Assembly (NCBI GenBank): GCA_959347315.1
Contig: OY365817.1
Coordinates: forward strand, 560,501 to 624,500
From: Bimastos eiseni
Lineage: Eukaryota > Annelida > Clitellata > Crassiclitellata > Lumbricidae
Direction of reading: 5' to 3'
Length of the DNA stretch: 64,000 nucleotides
Shown here: positions 47,195-57,986 of the stretch, piece by piece
Position numbering within the stretch: the first letter of the stretch is position 1
How the letters are laid out: the number at the start of each line of letters is the position of its first letter
Notes under the pieces: model-generated
The model's input: the letters and a program-made list of their open reading frames with translations, nothing else
What the model was told of the DNA's origin: nothing
The model's database searches: none
Translations under genes and position numbers: made by a program

Positions 47195-47445
47195 TCCAAC
47201 TGTAGCTTTAATGGAGACGGAATCGATGAAAAAGTATAATGTGCAAATAGAAACGGGATCGACGAAGAGAAATATGCAGGAATGGAAGCTGGATCGACGA
47301 TGATATCATGCGTAATTAGAAGTCGTGATGGAATCTAGTGGAAATTTTGATCAACCTTTTACTTATTAAAAACTCTAAAATACACATTTAATATTCTTTT
47401 AATCGATCCAGCTTCCATTTAAGCAAAATTATTGTCATCAATCCA
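47195..47445. repeat. Degenerate 'gaagctggatcgatgaa' minisatellite, second locus
   Basis: Units such as 'ggaagctggatcgacga' (47285) are of the same family as 11870-12185. At 47402-47420 the word appears inverted ('atcgatccagcttccat'), so this locus has both orientations. Confidence 0.65.
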
Positions 47446-47993
47446 GTTTCTTCTTACAAAACGCGTGATATAGTGAAGAAAATAATTAAATATGCTAAAA
47501 TACACCGCAAGCACGCGAGGTAATGAAATAGGGCCTACGCTAAATACACTTTTACACAGATTGCATGATCGACAATATCGAAGGCCGAGGATGGAAACTT
47601 CGAAAGTGCCAGCAGTGGAAGTGTGACTTAGATTCAGGTCCTTTTCTGTGTTTACTCGATTGCAACGACAATAAATCACAGCCAAATACTAATCGCAGCG
47701 ACAAGGGAAGAGCGTGATGAGCTATAAATAACACGGGTGCGTTCCATTACCTCTTCCGGTGTCGACCGATGTTCCTTACTCGTCGCTGTGTGTCGTCAGT
47801 GCTTTCACGACGATCGATCAGTCTGTCCGTTTTGCCTCCGATTTGATTATTTACGTTGGGCTTACGTTGGGCTATTTGTGTTGCCACGTCTGCAACAGTT
47901 TTTGCTATGTTTCGCGATGGCGGAAATGACGTCGGTCGCGATAGGGGAGATGAGTGATGCAAAGGAATAAATCGCATTGCGTCTCGTAAGAAA
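47446..47993. other. Intronic, no gene recognised
   Basis: Short frames on both strands without recognisable domains. Confidence 0.45.
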
Positions 47994-48200
47994 TTCATTC
48001 ATTAATTCATTTCGAACATTTATGTAGCGCCCCTTCAAAAATCTCCTCAGAGGCGCTGTCAAACAAAAACGACTTGAGTATATGATAGAAGGCTAGCAGA
48101 TTGCTCATAGGGAGCATGCGAAGTGCTAGCTATTCCAAAATGGAAGACATAGTATGACGCCAAAGAACCAATAGGAATGCAGCCGCCAATCGGTTTTATA
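47994..48200 (-). mobile_element. LINE 3'-end stub with ATTC tail
   Basis: 'cattcattaattcattt' then 'atttatgtagcgccccttca' and 'ctcagaggcgctgtc' reproduce the 3' terminus of the 34.15-kb L2-like LINE on the minus strand. Only about 200 bp seem to be retained. Confidence 0.6.
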
Positions 48201-48984
48201 TTTGGAATTGATCGAATGTTAGATTGATTGATTGTTCTATCGATCGATTTATTCAGCTAAAAATCCTTCCTATTATATGGCATTCTTAACTAGAGTTCCC
48301 CTCGCTCACTAATTGCGGAAATGGAAGAGGTACAGCCTATTTAAGCTTAGGTAAGATTAATTAACTTGTATTTCTATATAATGCAAGTTATAATATAATA
48401 TTATATATAATACTATATAATTTAATATCTACTCATTACAGTATGCATGTATAATATCAAATATCACTGCACTCATTTGAACTATCCTATTTTATGTACC
48501 GTTATGGGTGGTCCTGTAAGCGGGTGGATATCTCTTATATATGGGTCTTTCCTTGTAGCCTAACATTGTTCAGCGATAGTTAATTTTCTATTCTACATAT
48601 CATGTTTCACCTTCATCGTCAAATGACTTGACTTGTTTGCAGTAAAGTTATCGTTATCGTAGTTTGCGCTTAAAGGATGCATTGCAAGCCGTACGATTCA
48701 AAGTGTTAGGTGTCGTAATTGAAATACTTACGAAGGCTTTTGTACAACCACTAGTTCCTATTTACATTACATGCGATGAATACTATACTTATCGAAAGTG
48801 TGTTTACCACCAAGTGTGCAATATCCCGACAATAATTGCATAGTTTATTTGAACACCACATGTACGCTGCCTCTAAGATCGTTGCAAAATCAACAACCCA
48901 ACTTGAAATTAAGAGTCGACGCCATTCAACTGTGATGGATATCGGACGTTCTTAACGGGAACAGGCATGGTGAGAGGGTAATGT
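48201..48984. other. Intronic, no gene recognised
   Basis: AT-rich around 48380-48430; nothing else recognised. Confidence 0.45.
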
Positions 48985-49420
48985 AACAGAATATTTACAT
49001 AGCACCCATTCAAGACATCTGCCCGGAGGTGCTCTGTATGTATGTATGTATGTATGAATGTATGTATGTATGAATGTATGTATGTATGTATGTGTGTATG
49101 TAGGTATGTATTTATGAATGTATGTATGTATGTATGTGTGTATGTAGGTATGTATTTATGAATGTATGTATGTATGTATGCATGTATGTATGAATGTATG
49201 TATGTATGTGTGTATGTAGGTATGTATTTATGAATGTATGTATGTATGTATGTGTGTATGTAGGTATGTATTTATGAATGTATGTATGTATGTGTGTATG
49301 TAGGTATGTATTTATGAATGTATGTATGTATGTATGCATGTATGTATGAATGTATGTATGTATGTATGTATGTATGTATGTATGTATGTATGTATGTATG
49401 ATTGTATGTATGTATACATT
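48985..49420. repeat. LINE-tail stub followed by (ATGT)n with higher-order structure
   Basis: 'catagcacccattcaagac' (49000) is a LINE-tail-like stub. From 49036 an ATGT microsatellite runs for about 385 bp. It contains a repeated longer module, 'gtgtgtatgtaggtatgt' followed by 'atttatgaatg', about five times, so it has a higher-order period of about 40-60 bp. Confidence 0.85.
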
Positions 49421-49774
49421 GCATATATTAAGTATTTATGTATTTATTTATCCGTTCGCTTCCATTTATTCATTTATATACAGTATCAATAATATAATTA
49501 CGTTTAGTCCGCAATTGCACCTTCCCAAAGACGCCCAATGGTCCAGAGTCGATCCAGATGCTGAGCTTTCTTTTGATGGTCTTCGTTAGTCGTCTGAGAA
49601 GAGTCCATTGGCAGTGGGAGAGGGAGGAAAGGTTGGCCTCCGTCGGGATCAGACACTGTCAGCATCCGGTTGGGAATTCCAGCGGAATAACAATTACACG
49701 TCTTCTTTCATCCGGACCACCAGAGACAGAGAACGAGAAAGAAGGGGAAGATGGAGGGATTGATGAAGAGTGAG

Positions 49775-49850
49775 AGAGAGGTGGGCAGAGACAGAGACAG
49801 ACAGAAACATACAGAGACATACAGAGAGAGAGATAGATAGAGAGACCGAG

Positions 49851-49905
<55 letters not shown>

Positions 49906-50125
49906 AGGAATGGGAGGAAAGTACAGAAAGTACAGTAGTGGTAGAGGTGCAGAGACAGGAACAGTCAGGATGGGAGAGGAGTGCATGAGGGAGAGGGAGG
50001 AAGAAATAGAAGCAGAAAAGGAAGAAGAAGAAGAGAAAGAAGGAGAAGAAAAAGAAGAAGAAGAAAAAGAAGGAGAAGAAAAAGAAGGAGAAGACGAAGA
50101 AGAAGATGAAGGTGAAGAGCGCGCG
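49775..50125. repeat. CAGA, TA, GA and GAA compound low-complexity tract
   Basis: ACAG-rich at 49790-49850, (TA)n at 49852-49870, (GA)n at 49871-49905, then GAA/GGA-rich purines at 49985-50120. Glu/Lys/Arg-rich plus frames and Leu-rich minus frames are repeat translations. Confidence 0.85.
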
Positions 50126-52024
50126 CGAAGGAATAGAGACAGAGCGTTAGACAGAGAGAGACAAAGAGGATGCGCGAGAGATAGTGAACCAGAGCAATAG
50201 AGAGATGATCAATAGAACACAATAAGTCCCAGAGATAGACATAAGAACAGATACACGTACATTTCTGCTCAAAGACACGCACACGTGCGGCGTAGACAGA
50301 CAGAAGCATACAAAGAAAGAGACCGATAGAAGGACGGGGCATCTGTTTCTCGCAAGCGATTTACACCCATTTATCGAACAGACAAGCTTCCTGATTTAAT
50401 ATTCGACGCCTACGCTTTTCTTCTTTATCTTGTTCTTGCCCACGAGACGTGGTTCGTGTTCTTACTTCCGGTTCAACTGGCCAATGCCTGCCGACCCCTA
50501 GCGACGATTTGTGAAAATGATGAAACTGCTGACGGTCAAAATGTTTGTTTGTGGTGCTAATCATATGAAGCAGAGATAATGACCCTTGTTACCGTTGATC
50601 TGTTGAGTATCAGCTGTCTGCATCCTCTCATTTCACTCCTCTTGCCTCTCTTGCTCCTCTTGCTTCTGTTCAACCTTCTGTTCCTCCTCCTCCTCCTGCC
50701 TTCTCTGCTCCCGATCTCTCTGAGCCTGCTCCTCATTTTCAGCTTCTTCTTCCCTTCCCCTTCCTTCTCCCTTCATTCCGTCCCAAGCCAATAGCATCGT
50801 ATCTGCCAGAAGACTTTGTTAGTCGTGCGAAACGTGTTGTGTTCAAATGGATGAAATAAGAACCTCTGTTCCGATGCAGTCCACGATTCCCCACTTCCAT
50901 CATCCACCCAAAACGTATCTCTGCTCCACAATCATTTTCTCCTTCAGTTCATAATTTAACCCCGTTCACTCCGTAGCCGATCTGATCTAGTTCATCCTAT
51001 CCGTCTGTTGGTTCGTCTGCCTGTCAACCTAGCTTTGATGTTACTCTATCTATCAATCTATATTATCATTTGGCGTTAGTGTTCCCTCCGCTTCAGCAGA
51101 TGTCGCCTGCATCGTCTTATCGACTAAGCCTAAGGGATTCCCGGTTTTTTGCAAAGACATGATAGGCGAAAGTGACATTTCTTTACATCCATATTAAACT
51201 AGACCTAGTGCACGTGGATAGAACATTATTATGAAAGTATCCACGACAAAAGAAAAGAGAACAACAAACGAGGAAGATCTGCTAATATCCAACCCACCGA
51301 ACTATCATCTCTTTGTCTTACTGTAGCTTTTGTCCTCGCCTCAACAGATGTTGCCCCCCGTCGCTAATAGCTAGCCAGGGTTATCTTAACCGACCGGAAC
51401 AAACACGGTCGCTAGACTGCTAGACTGGAGATCACTACCCCAATTCCATGAGTTTCAGATAAATGACACAAGGGTAAAACAACTGTCATTAACATCGCCC
51501 CCCTTCTCTGTTCAGGTTCGGTACTGGCACGGTCAGAATGTGAACAGTGCTAGAGTTACTCCTGTTGCATTGGAGTAATCGTAGCAATGAGTCAGAACCT
51601 GCTGTGCAACAGGTTGTGTTACTGGTCAAGCTCCAAGGCGTTCCAATATTGTTCATTGTTTATCTACTCAACTACCAAGGTAGTAGCAAGACACTCGTCT
51701 TAAGGGCTCGTAAAAGCAAAATACTCGATGCACTCGAATTTTACTGTGGAGCTACTGGACATAGTTATAGGATGAAGGTTATCACGTGCGGAGAAGCATA
51801 TGTTATGCTTATGTATTCACGTATGTTTGTATATACATACATACATTCAAAATAATAATAATAATAATAAAAATAATAATAACAATATTAATAATAATAA
51901 TAATAACAATGTTAATAATAATAATAATAATAATGCATGTTTGAATGTATAAGTGTGAATGACTGGAGGCATGTATGTGTAAATGCTTGTGTGTATACAT
52001 GTGTGTATGAGTATATATGATTAC
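50126..52024. other. Intronic, no gene recognised; (AAT)n at 51849-51935
   Basis: A TCC/CTT-rich pyrimidine tract is at 50625-50770 and an (AAT)n run with AAC variants at 51849-51935. The 102-residue frame at 51547-51855 has no recognised domain. Confidence 0.45.
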
Positions 52025-52029
52025 ATATG

Positions 52030-52332
52030 TGTCGCGGGTTTCTCTCTCTCCAACTCCTTCTTCTTGATGACGAGAGTACCGCCAGTTCTTTCCTCAATCA
52101 CCAAGCTCAGCAACACAACTCACTTCATGGTTTTAATATGTATATTTAATTATATATATATATATACATATATATATCACTCATCCTATCTACACTTACT
52201 GGAGTTATTAGTGTCCTTTTGAAATGTTTCCCTGGTTTACGTTGGAGACGGGATTCCCAACTACGTTGATTACCCTTATCGTCAGAACGACCTAACCAGT
52301 TCCGAAACAAGTCCATCCGTAGTTCGTTCCTT
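52030..52332. mobile_element. Solo LTR, copy 2, left part (interrupted)
   Basis: Starts TGTCGCGGG after ATATG (52025-52029), and aligns with 41588-41870 of copy 1 through 'catggttttaatatgtatat', 'cactcatcctatctacactt' and 'ggagacgggattcccaac'. It is cut at AGTTCGTTCCTT by the LINE. The right part resumes at 58472 and ends at 59102, where the matching ATATG (59103-59107) completes the LTR's own 5-bp duplication. Confidence 0.9.
52321..52332. repeat. Target-site duplication of the LINE, left copy
   Basis: AGTTCGTTCCTT, repeated exactly at 58472-58483. A 12-bp duplication is typical of target-primed reverse transcription. Confidence 0.9.
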
Positions 52333-52537
52333 GTTGTTGATATAAGTTTATTTAACGACGCATCCATAACGATGATGATATGCGTCAAACACGAACAGTT
52401 ATACAGAGTACATATTTACATTGTCGATAAGTGTCTTTATGTGTGTCTCTCTTCTAGTTTTAATGTTTCATATGCAATAATGTTTTATAAGTAATATGAT
52501 ATTGTATGGTAGTGTTCATTGTCTATATACAGTAGTC
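52333..52537 (-). other. LINE 3' UTR and tail, shared with the SINE
   Basis: The final 35 bases in sense orientation (52367 down to 52333) contain 'atgcgtcgttaaataaactt' preceded by 'atgg' and end 'atatcaacaac'. They align with bases 9383-9417 of SINE copy 1 with three mismatches. The 3' end is where the ORF2 reverse transcriptase is expected to recognise its template. Confidence 0.85.
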
Positions 52538-55500
52538 CTAGATCTTCCGACCAGAAACTGCCAGCCACTTGTAGATGGTGTCCAAGCAGCTGGTTTCACC
52601 GAGCGCGGTGCTCAGTTCGTACGGCCAGTTTTTCCGTGCGCACATCCGGATGAGTTCGTCCTGGAGGCCCAGCTGGGCCGGGCACTCCAGCAGGAAGTGG
52701 CGCACGGTTTCCTGGACGTCACCGCACTCGTCGCAGTTCCCGGTCGGGTGGCGGCCCCACAGCTTCATCTGTGGGTTTAGTATGCAGTGGCCCAACCGGA
52801 GTCTGGTCATGATGACTTCCTTACTCCGGTTGGGATCGTTATACTGTTTGGCCATCCTGACGTTTGGCTCCAGGGCTCGGTAGTGCGAGCCAGTGTTGGA
52901 GGTGGTCCATTCCGCTTGCCACTTCCCGAGGAAGTGGTCTTTGTACTTCGCTCGAGCTTCCTGGAGCTCGAGCGTCGTCGGAATGGCGATGATGTCATTG
53001 TGTAACGCTCGCTTGCAGAGGGTGTCAGCGGTCTCGTTTCCCTCGATGCCGGTATGTCCGGGGATCCAGACCAGGGTTGGGGTCGACTGGGTGCGTTGAG
53101 CGTATGCGTCCAGCACGTGGAGCAGTTCCGTGAGCTGCTGTGGTCTGGCAGCGGACTGCTGTCGCTCAACGCTCTGGATCGCGGCGAGGGAGTCGGAGAA
53201 GATGACGAGATGGTGTGCATCTGCGCTGGCGGCCCATTCCACAGCCCTCTTTATGGCCTCCAGTTCGGCTGCCAGGACCGATGAGCCGTCGCTCATTCGG
53301 CAGCTTTCGTGGTGGCCGCTAGAGGGCACGTAGAATGAGCACGACATCCTACCTGCTGCGTTCTTGGCTCCATCCGTGTAGACAGCCATTCGCGCGTCGT
53401 AGGAGCGGATGTGATCTTTGACCAGATCCCTCTTTTTCAGAGGGTCGTTCAGGTCGCCGATCTTCTGTGTCAGAGTGGTGTCTGTCACGGATGGTCGCAG
53501 CAGCCACGGTGGTGTTGTGGTGCAGGCGAGCGGTTTGATTTTTGGTGGTTCGATCTCTTGGTCGATGTGTCTTGTTTTGATGCGGATGGGGTCGGTGTCG
53601 TCATTGGTGTTTTTCAGCTTCCGACCGCTGGTGATGGATTGCGTCGGGTGGTTCGGGATCGCATTGACCTTCGTGATGAGCTCCATCATCAACCGTTTGC
53701 GTCGTAGGTCGAGTGGCACTTCTCTGCATTCTACCTGCAGTGCAGCCAGACTCGTTCCTCGGAGCGCTCCAGAAGCGATACTCAGTGCCTTGTACTGGAT
53801 TGTACTAAGCACCTTTTTCTGGTTTCTGGAGGCGCTGTCGTAGGCGACGCAGCCGTAGTCGATGACGGAGCGGATGAGAGCACGGTATATCATCAGGAGG
53901 GTGTCTTTCGATGCTCCCCAGTGCGAGCCCGCAATAGCGCGCATCAGGTTGAGGCGCGTCTTGCAGCGATCAGCGATGTAGCTGATGTGGTCGCACCAGG
54001 TGAGATGTCGATCGAAGATCACCCCCAGGAACTTGACGTTATTGTTGTAGGTCAACGGAGTGGTCCCGAGCTTCAGCGGTCGGTGGGCTGCAGGTGTGCC
54101 GCAGCGGTGAAATTCTACGGCAACCGTTTTTGTTGACGACACCTTGAAGCCCCATCCGTCAAAGTACTTTTTCAGTTGGTCCAGATAGTTTTGGAGATGA
54201 CGCCGGTTCACTTCCGGGTTTGGGCCAGCTCTCCAGATGGCGCTGTCGTCCGCGTAGAGAGAAAGCCTTACGTCGTCCTGTGGCTCCGGTATGTCGTTCA
54301 ACATGATGATGAAGAGCACAGGGCTGATGACACTGCCCTGTGGGGATCCGTTCTCCATGAGGAAGAGATCGGACAGCTCTGAGCCGACGCGGACACGGAT
54401 GTGTCGGTCGGTCAGGAAGTCCCGGATCCAGTTGAACATTTGACCGGAGATATTGTGCTGCTGTAGCTTCGACAGCAGCCCATCTGTCCACATTAGGTCG
54501 AAGGCCTTCTCTAAATCTACGAAGACGCCAGTGAGGCTGTGCTTTGAATGAATGGCGCGTTGGATGTCGTCTTGAAGGCGGACGATGTGATCCTGGCAGC
54601 TTCGCAGTCTGCGGAAGCCCGACTGGTGCTTGTTGAAGCGGTGATTTGTTTCCATGTGCCAGGTCAGCCTGTCGGTCACTAACCGCTCCATCAGTTTGCA
54701 CAAGACGGATGTCAGTGCGATGGGGCGGTAAGAGTTTCCGTCGTAGGCTGGCTTTTGTGGCTTCTGGATAGGGACAACGATGGAGTTCTTCCAGCAGGCC
54801 GGAAGTCGTCCATGTTGCCAGACCGCGTTGTACAGCTCCAGCAAGGCTAGCAGACTTGGATGCGGAAGCTGGGCCAGGATCTCGTAGGTGATGGTGTCCT
54901 CTCCTGGACTCGTGTCCTTTCTACAGCGCAGGAGGGCGATTCTCAGAGCCTGGATGGTGAGAGGCTCGTTGAAGGGCTGGTCGTCTGCCGGCAGCTGTCC
55001 CCCATGGAGCTCCTTCGAGTGCTCGTCCTCAAAGGCGGATTTGCGCTCTTGGAACTCCACGGTATGGTTCCTGTTGCTGCTGACATCTGAGAAGCACCTC
55101 CCAAGATGATTCGCCTTCTCCTGGTTTGTTGTGTAGGAGCGTCCGTCCTTCTTCAGAGTTGGTATGGCCGGTCGTGATCTCGCACCGGACATCTTTCTCA
55201 TCGTTCCCCAGACTTTTCCGAGCTTGGTCTTGTCGCTCAGCGTGGTGCAGTAGTCTCTCCAGGAGGTCTTCTGCGCGTTCTTGATGACTCTTTGGGTGAT
55301 TCCTTTGATGCGTCGGTATTCTTCAGCATCCGCCGGGTGCCTGGTCTTCTGCATCTTCTTGCGGGCCTCTGTGCGCTCCTCGACGTGGCGTGTGCACTCG
55401 TCGGTCCAGTACGGCACACTCTTGACCTTCTCCTTGGGAGGAGTCGATCGTGGAATGTGCCGCGTGGCGATCTCCAGCAGCGAGCCTAGGAAGTTGGTGT

Positions 55501-56335
55501 GGCTCGCTTCGATATCGTCGGTGATGTGTGCGACGGTGAGTTCTGCCCTGCAGTCGTCTTTGAAAGCCGTCCAGTCAGCCTTTCGGTGTAGCCACCTAGG
55601 GATGAAGGCTTTCTCGACAGGGACTGTTTCCTCGATGTTGATGAGGATGGGCGAGTGGTCGCTTCCCATGGAGTCGTCTAGGACCGTCCAAGTGCACTTC
55701 CGTGCCAAGGGCGTCGAGGCCATAGCAAGGTCGAGGTGGCCGGCAGCTCCGGTGGCGTGGCTGGCGGTGGTCGGGGCGCCGGTGTTGAGGGCGACGAAGG
55801 CGTTGTCCTCCATGTCGTCCTCTAGTCGGCGTCCTCGTGCATCGGTGGTTCTGCACCCAAAGAGCGTGCTGTGCGCGTTGAAGTCTCCCAGAATGACTGC
55901 TGACCTGTCTTGGAAGAATCGAGAGTAGATGTCCGGTGGCAGAGGGTTTCCAGTTTGGCGTGGTCGGTGGTAGACGTTAACAATTTTGATCTTACCTGGT
56001 AGTCCGTCGAGGGTGATGGTGATCGACTCCGGGACGTCGGTGGTGCTGGTCGTTGAGAAGGCGATGCCGGTCTTCACGAACGTTGCAACTCCTCCTCCAG
56101 CCTCTCCAGTGGTTCGGTCATGCCTCACACATGTGTAGCCGGGTAGCTCGAACTTGATGTTAGTCCTCAGCCAAGTTTCCTGTATGCAGATGATCGTCGG
56201 CGGTGTCCGCATCTCGGAGATGCGGTGCCTCAGCTCCCCTACGCGGGGTCTGAGGCTACATGCGTTCCACTGGAGTATTTGGAGGTCCGTGATGGTGGCT
56301 GTCGGTTGCAGTGGCTGACGCGGCGCTCGTGGCAC
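52538..56335 (-). CDS. LINE ORF2: endonuclease, reverse transcriptase and RNase H (1,265 aa)
   Basis: The polyprotein nicks target DNA and reverse-transcribes the element's RNA in the nucleus. The N-terminal APE-type endonuclease has 'WNACSL' (N24), 'QETWL' (E53), 'NVYHRP' (about 120-125), 'GDFNAH' (D151, N153), 'HLDLAM' and 'GSDHSP' (D226, H227). The reverse transcriptase shows 'SYRPIALTSVLCKLMERL' (535-552), 'FVDLEKAFD' (605-613), 'NGSPQGSVISP' (662-672) and 'YADD' (694-697). The RNase H shows 'YTDGA' (D988), 'AAELEAI' (E1024), 'IFSDSL' (D1048) and 'IPGHTGIEGNETAD' (H1094, D1104). A C-terminal CCHC-type finger has C1201, C1204, H1213 and C1218. The length is usual for I-type ORF2. It overlaps ORF1 by 80 nt in the +1 frame, so reinitiation or frameshifting is likely. 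No stop or frameshift is seen. Confidence 0.97.
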   Translation of the reverse strand: MPRAPRQPLQPTATITDLQILQWNACSLRPRVGELRHRISEMRTPPTIICIQETWLRTNIKFELPGYTCVRHDRTTGEAGGGVATFVKTGIAFSTTSTTDVPESITITLDGLPGKIKIVNVYHRPRQTGNPLPPDIYSRFFQDRSAVILGDFNAHSTLFGCRTTDARGRRLEDDMEDNAFVALNTGAPTTASHATGAAGHLDLAMASTPLARKCTWTVLDDSMGSDHSPILINIEETVPVEKAFIPRWLHRKADWTAFKDDCRAELTVAHITDDIEASHTNFLGSLLEIATRHIPRSTPPKEKVKSVPYWTDECTRHVEERTEARKKMQKTRHPADAEEYRRIKGITQRVIKNAQKTSWRDYCTTLSDKTKLGKVWGTMRKMSGARSRPAIPTLKKDGRSYTTNQEKANHLGRCFSDVSSNRNHTVEFQERKSAFEDEHSKELHGGQLPADDQPFNEPLTIQALRIALLRCRKDTSPGEDTITYEILAQLPHPSLLALLELYNAVWQHGRLPACWKNSIVVPIQKPQKPAYDGNSYRPIALTSVLCKLMERLVTDRLTWHMETNHRFNKHQSGFRRLRSCQDHIVRLQDDIQRAIHSKHSLTGVFVDLEKAFDLMWTDGLLSKLQQHNISGQMFNWIRDFLTDRHIRVRVGSELSDLFLMENGSPQGSVISPVLFIIMLNDIPEPQDDVRLSLYADDSAIWRAGPNPEVNRRHLQNYLDQLKKYFDGWGFKVSSTKTVAVEFHRCGTPAAHRPLKLGTTPLTYNNNVKFLGVIFDRHLTWCDHISYIADRCKTRLNLMRAIAGSHWGASKDTLLMIYRALIRSVIDYGCVAYDSASRNQKKVLSTIQYKALSIASGALRGTSLAALQVECREVPLDLRRKRLMMELITKVNAIPNHPTQSITSGRKLKNTNDDTDPIRIKTRHIDQEIEPPKIKPLACTTTPPWLLRPSVTDTTLTQKIGDLNDPLKKRDLVKDHIRSYDARMAVYTDGAKNAAGRMSCSFYVPSSGHHESCRMSDGSSVLAAELEAIKRAVEWAASADAHHLVIFSDSLAAIQSVERQQSAARPQQLTELLHVLDAYAQRTQSTPTLVWIPGHTGIEGNETADTLCKRALHNDIIAIPTTLELQEARAKYKDHFLGKWQAEWTTSNTGSHYRALEPNVRMAKQYNDPNRSKEVIMTRLRLGHCILNPQMKLWGRHPTGNCDECGDVQETVRHFLLECPAQLGLQDELIRMCARKNWPYELSTALGETSCLDTIYKWLAVSGRKI

Positions 56336-57986
56336 CGGAGGAGAGCGCGTAGGCGGTCGTCATCGCGCCGCACACCTGCTCAATCGGAATCCTGAAGACG
56401 GCCTGGATGGTGGTAGCTAGGATCTCGATCAGCCTAGAGACAGAGATAGCGCCACCGTTAGTCTCCATGGCTCCGACGAACAGGGTGCAGGCACGGTTCA
56501 GAGCGTCAAGCACATCCCTCTGTACCCTACCGGTGTCGGTCGTCGCCACCTCCTCCTGTTGTCCGTCGGGCACGACAGGAGTTGGCGCGGTCGGTGGGTT
56601 CACCTGAGACCGTTTACGGACTGGGATACCTGAGGGACGCGAGCCTTCCGACTCCGCCTTAGCACTCCCCCCGGTGCTCGGAGCACCGGCTGTCGCCGTC
56701 GTCGTGTTGACCGCACCGGCCGTTGTTCCCGTCGTCTTCGTAGTCATCTTTGTCGCGGAAGCCTCCGGGGTGTTCTTCCGTGAGCGAGCAGTCCGAAGGG
56801 CATCGCTGTACAGCCTCCCTTCCTGGACGCTGATGGTGGTAGCGGCCTTGGCCAGCGTGTATTTCGGACAGCTGTTAGTCATCGCAGGATGGGGGCCGCC
56901 GCAGGCTGCACACTTCGGCTGCTCGCGCTTCGAACACTCGGTGTGCTTGTGGTCGCCGGCGCAGATCCCGCATCGTTGGTTCTTCCTACAAAATTTGGCT
57001 ACGTGGCCGAAAGACAGACAGCAGAAACAGCGTGTAGGTGCTGGTATGTAATCATACATTTTGAAACTTAGAAATCCAATATGCAGTTTGGCAGGTGCGA
57101 CTGAACCAGGTTCCAGTTCAATCTTCACCGCCGTGGTCGGGGTTTTTACCTTATTCTGGATCTTAAGGATCCGTTCTACCTTGGCTACACGGAGGTTTTC
57201 CAGACTCTCCAGGCTGCTAAAAATATCGGCATCACTTAAGGTGATGGATACGCCCTTAATTACTTTTTGGACGTATCTGCCTCTGTGTCTCACAACTTCA
57301 CGTGGCTCGGACACTTTGACCTGGTACCCACAGAGGTCTGTGGTAGTGAGCAGTTGAGCCCTGTGTGCTCTGCTCTCAGGTCCGCCCAAGTGAACACGCA
57401 CACACGTTGCAGACGGGGCCGGCACATCCGCTGTCAGGGGGCCAAACTGTCTGTTCAGCTCCGCCCTGACCAGTGGAGCGTTAATTTTAGCTAAACAAAC
57501 GCCAATAAACTCAATGAACAACCGGTTCTCAGCAGACCGGTTTATTGTCACATGGGCGGGAGGGGCCTTCTCAGCTGCCGTCACCAGTGCGGCAGGTTCG
57601 GCGCTCTTCGGAACGCTTGGCAGCTTCCGCCTCGCTGGGGCTTTTGCCGATTTCGTCATCGGCTTCTGGACCGTAATCTTACTGTCCTTACGGTAAGAGT
57701 CCAGATTTACCTCGGTTTTGCGAATTTTTCGTCGTTTTTCGCGTTTGGCAGCTTTATCTGCCTTGCTGGTGACGGTCTTAAACACGGCCCCTCTACCATC
57801 ATCGTCAGAGTCATTTTCTGACTCAGTTGTGCAAATAAAAAATTTGCTTCCGCTACCGTCGGACTCGTCACTGCGGCTCGCCCGTTTTTTAGACGGGGTC
57901 AGCACCGTCAGGTCCATTGGCGTGCCAGCATCGGGTCGAGCTCGAGGCTCAGACCCGGAGGCGAGGGGTCTCTCGCTAGAACTCAT
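56256..57986 (-). CDS. LINE ORF1: gag-like RNA-binding protein with three zinc knuckles (576 aa)
   Basis: ORF1 proteins of I-type LINEs coat the RNA in ribonucleoprotein particles. Residues 1-130 are charged and Ser/Lys-rich, probably disordered with a basic stretch 'KAAKREKRRKIRK' (78-90). Residues about 150-305 form a globular region likely to include an RRM-like fold. Three CCHC knuckles follow: C320-C323-H328-C333, C339-C342-H346-C351 and C359-C362-H366-C373. The remainder is Thr/Ala/Pro-rich with a helical-looking stretch at 485-540. The ATG at 57986 is the first of the frame, 485 nt from the element's 5' end. Its last 80 nt overlap ORF2. Intact, with GC-rich coding sequence unlike the AT-rich intron around it. 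Confidence 0.93.
   Translation of the reverse strand: MSSSERPLASGSEPRARPDAGTPMDLTVLTPSKKRASRSDESDGSGSKFFICTTESENDSDDDGRGAVFKTVTSKADKAAKREKRRKIRKTEVNLDSYRKDSKITVQKPMTKSAKAPARRKLPSVPKSAEPAALVTAAEKAPPAHVTINRSAENRLFIEFIGVCLAKINAPLVRAELNRQFGPLTADVPAPSATCVRVHLGGPESRAHRAQLLTTTDLCGYQVKVSEPREVVRHRGRYVQKVIKGVSITLSDADIFSSLESLENLRVAKVERILKIQNKVKTPTTAVKIELEPGSVAPAKLHIGFLSFKMYDYIPAPTRCFCCLSFGHVAKFCRKNQRCGICAGDHKHTECSKREQPKCAACGGPHPAMTNSCPKYTLAKAATTISVQEGRLYSDALRTARSRKNTPEASATKMTTKTTGTTAGAVNTTTATAGAPSTGGSAKAESEGSRPSGIPVRKRSQVNPPTAPTPVVPDGQQEEVATTDTGRVQRDVLDALNRACTLFVGAMETNGGAISVSRLIEILATTIQAVFRIPIEQVCGAMTTAYALSSGATSAASATATDSHHHGPPNTPVERM

Noticed and set aside
52538..57986. Numerous plus-strand frames opposite the LINE (for example 55281-55928)
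   Set aside because: They are shadows of GC-rich ORF1 and ORF2; the minus strand carries all catalytic motifs.
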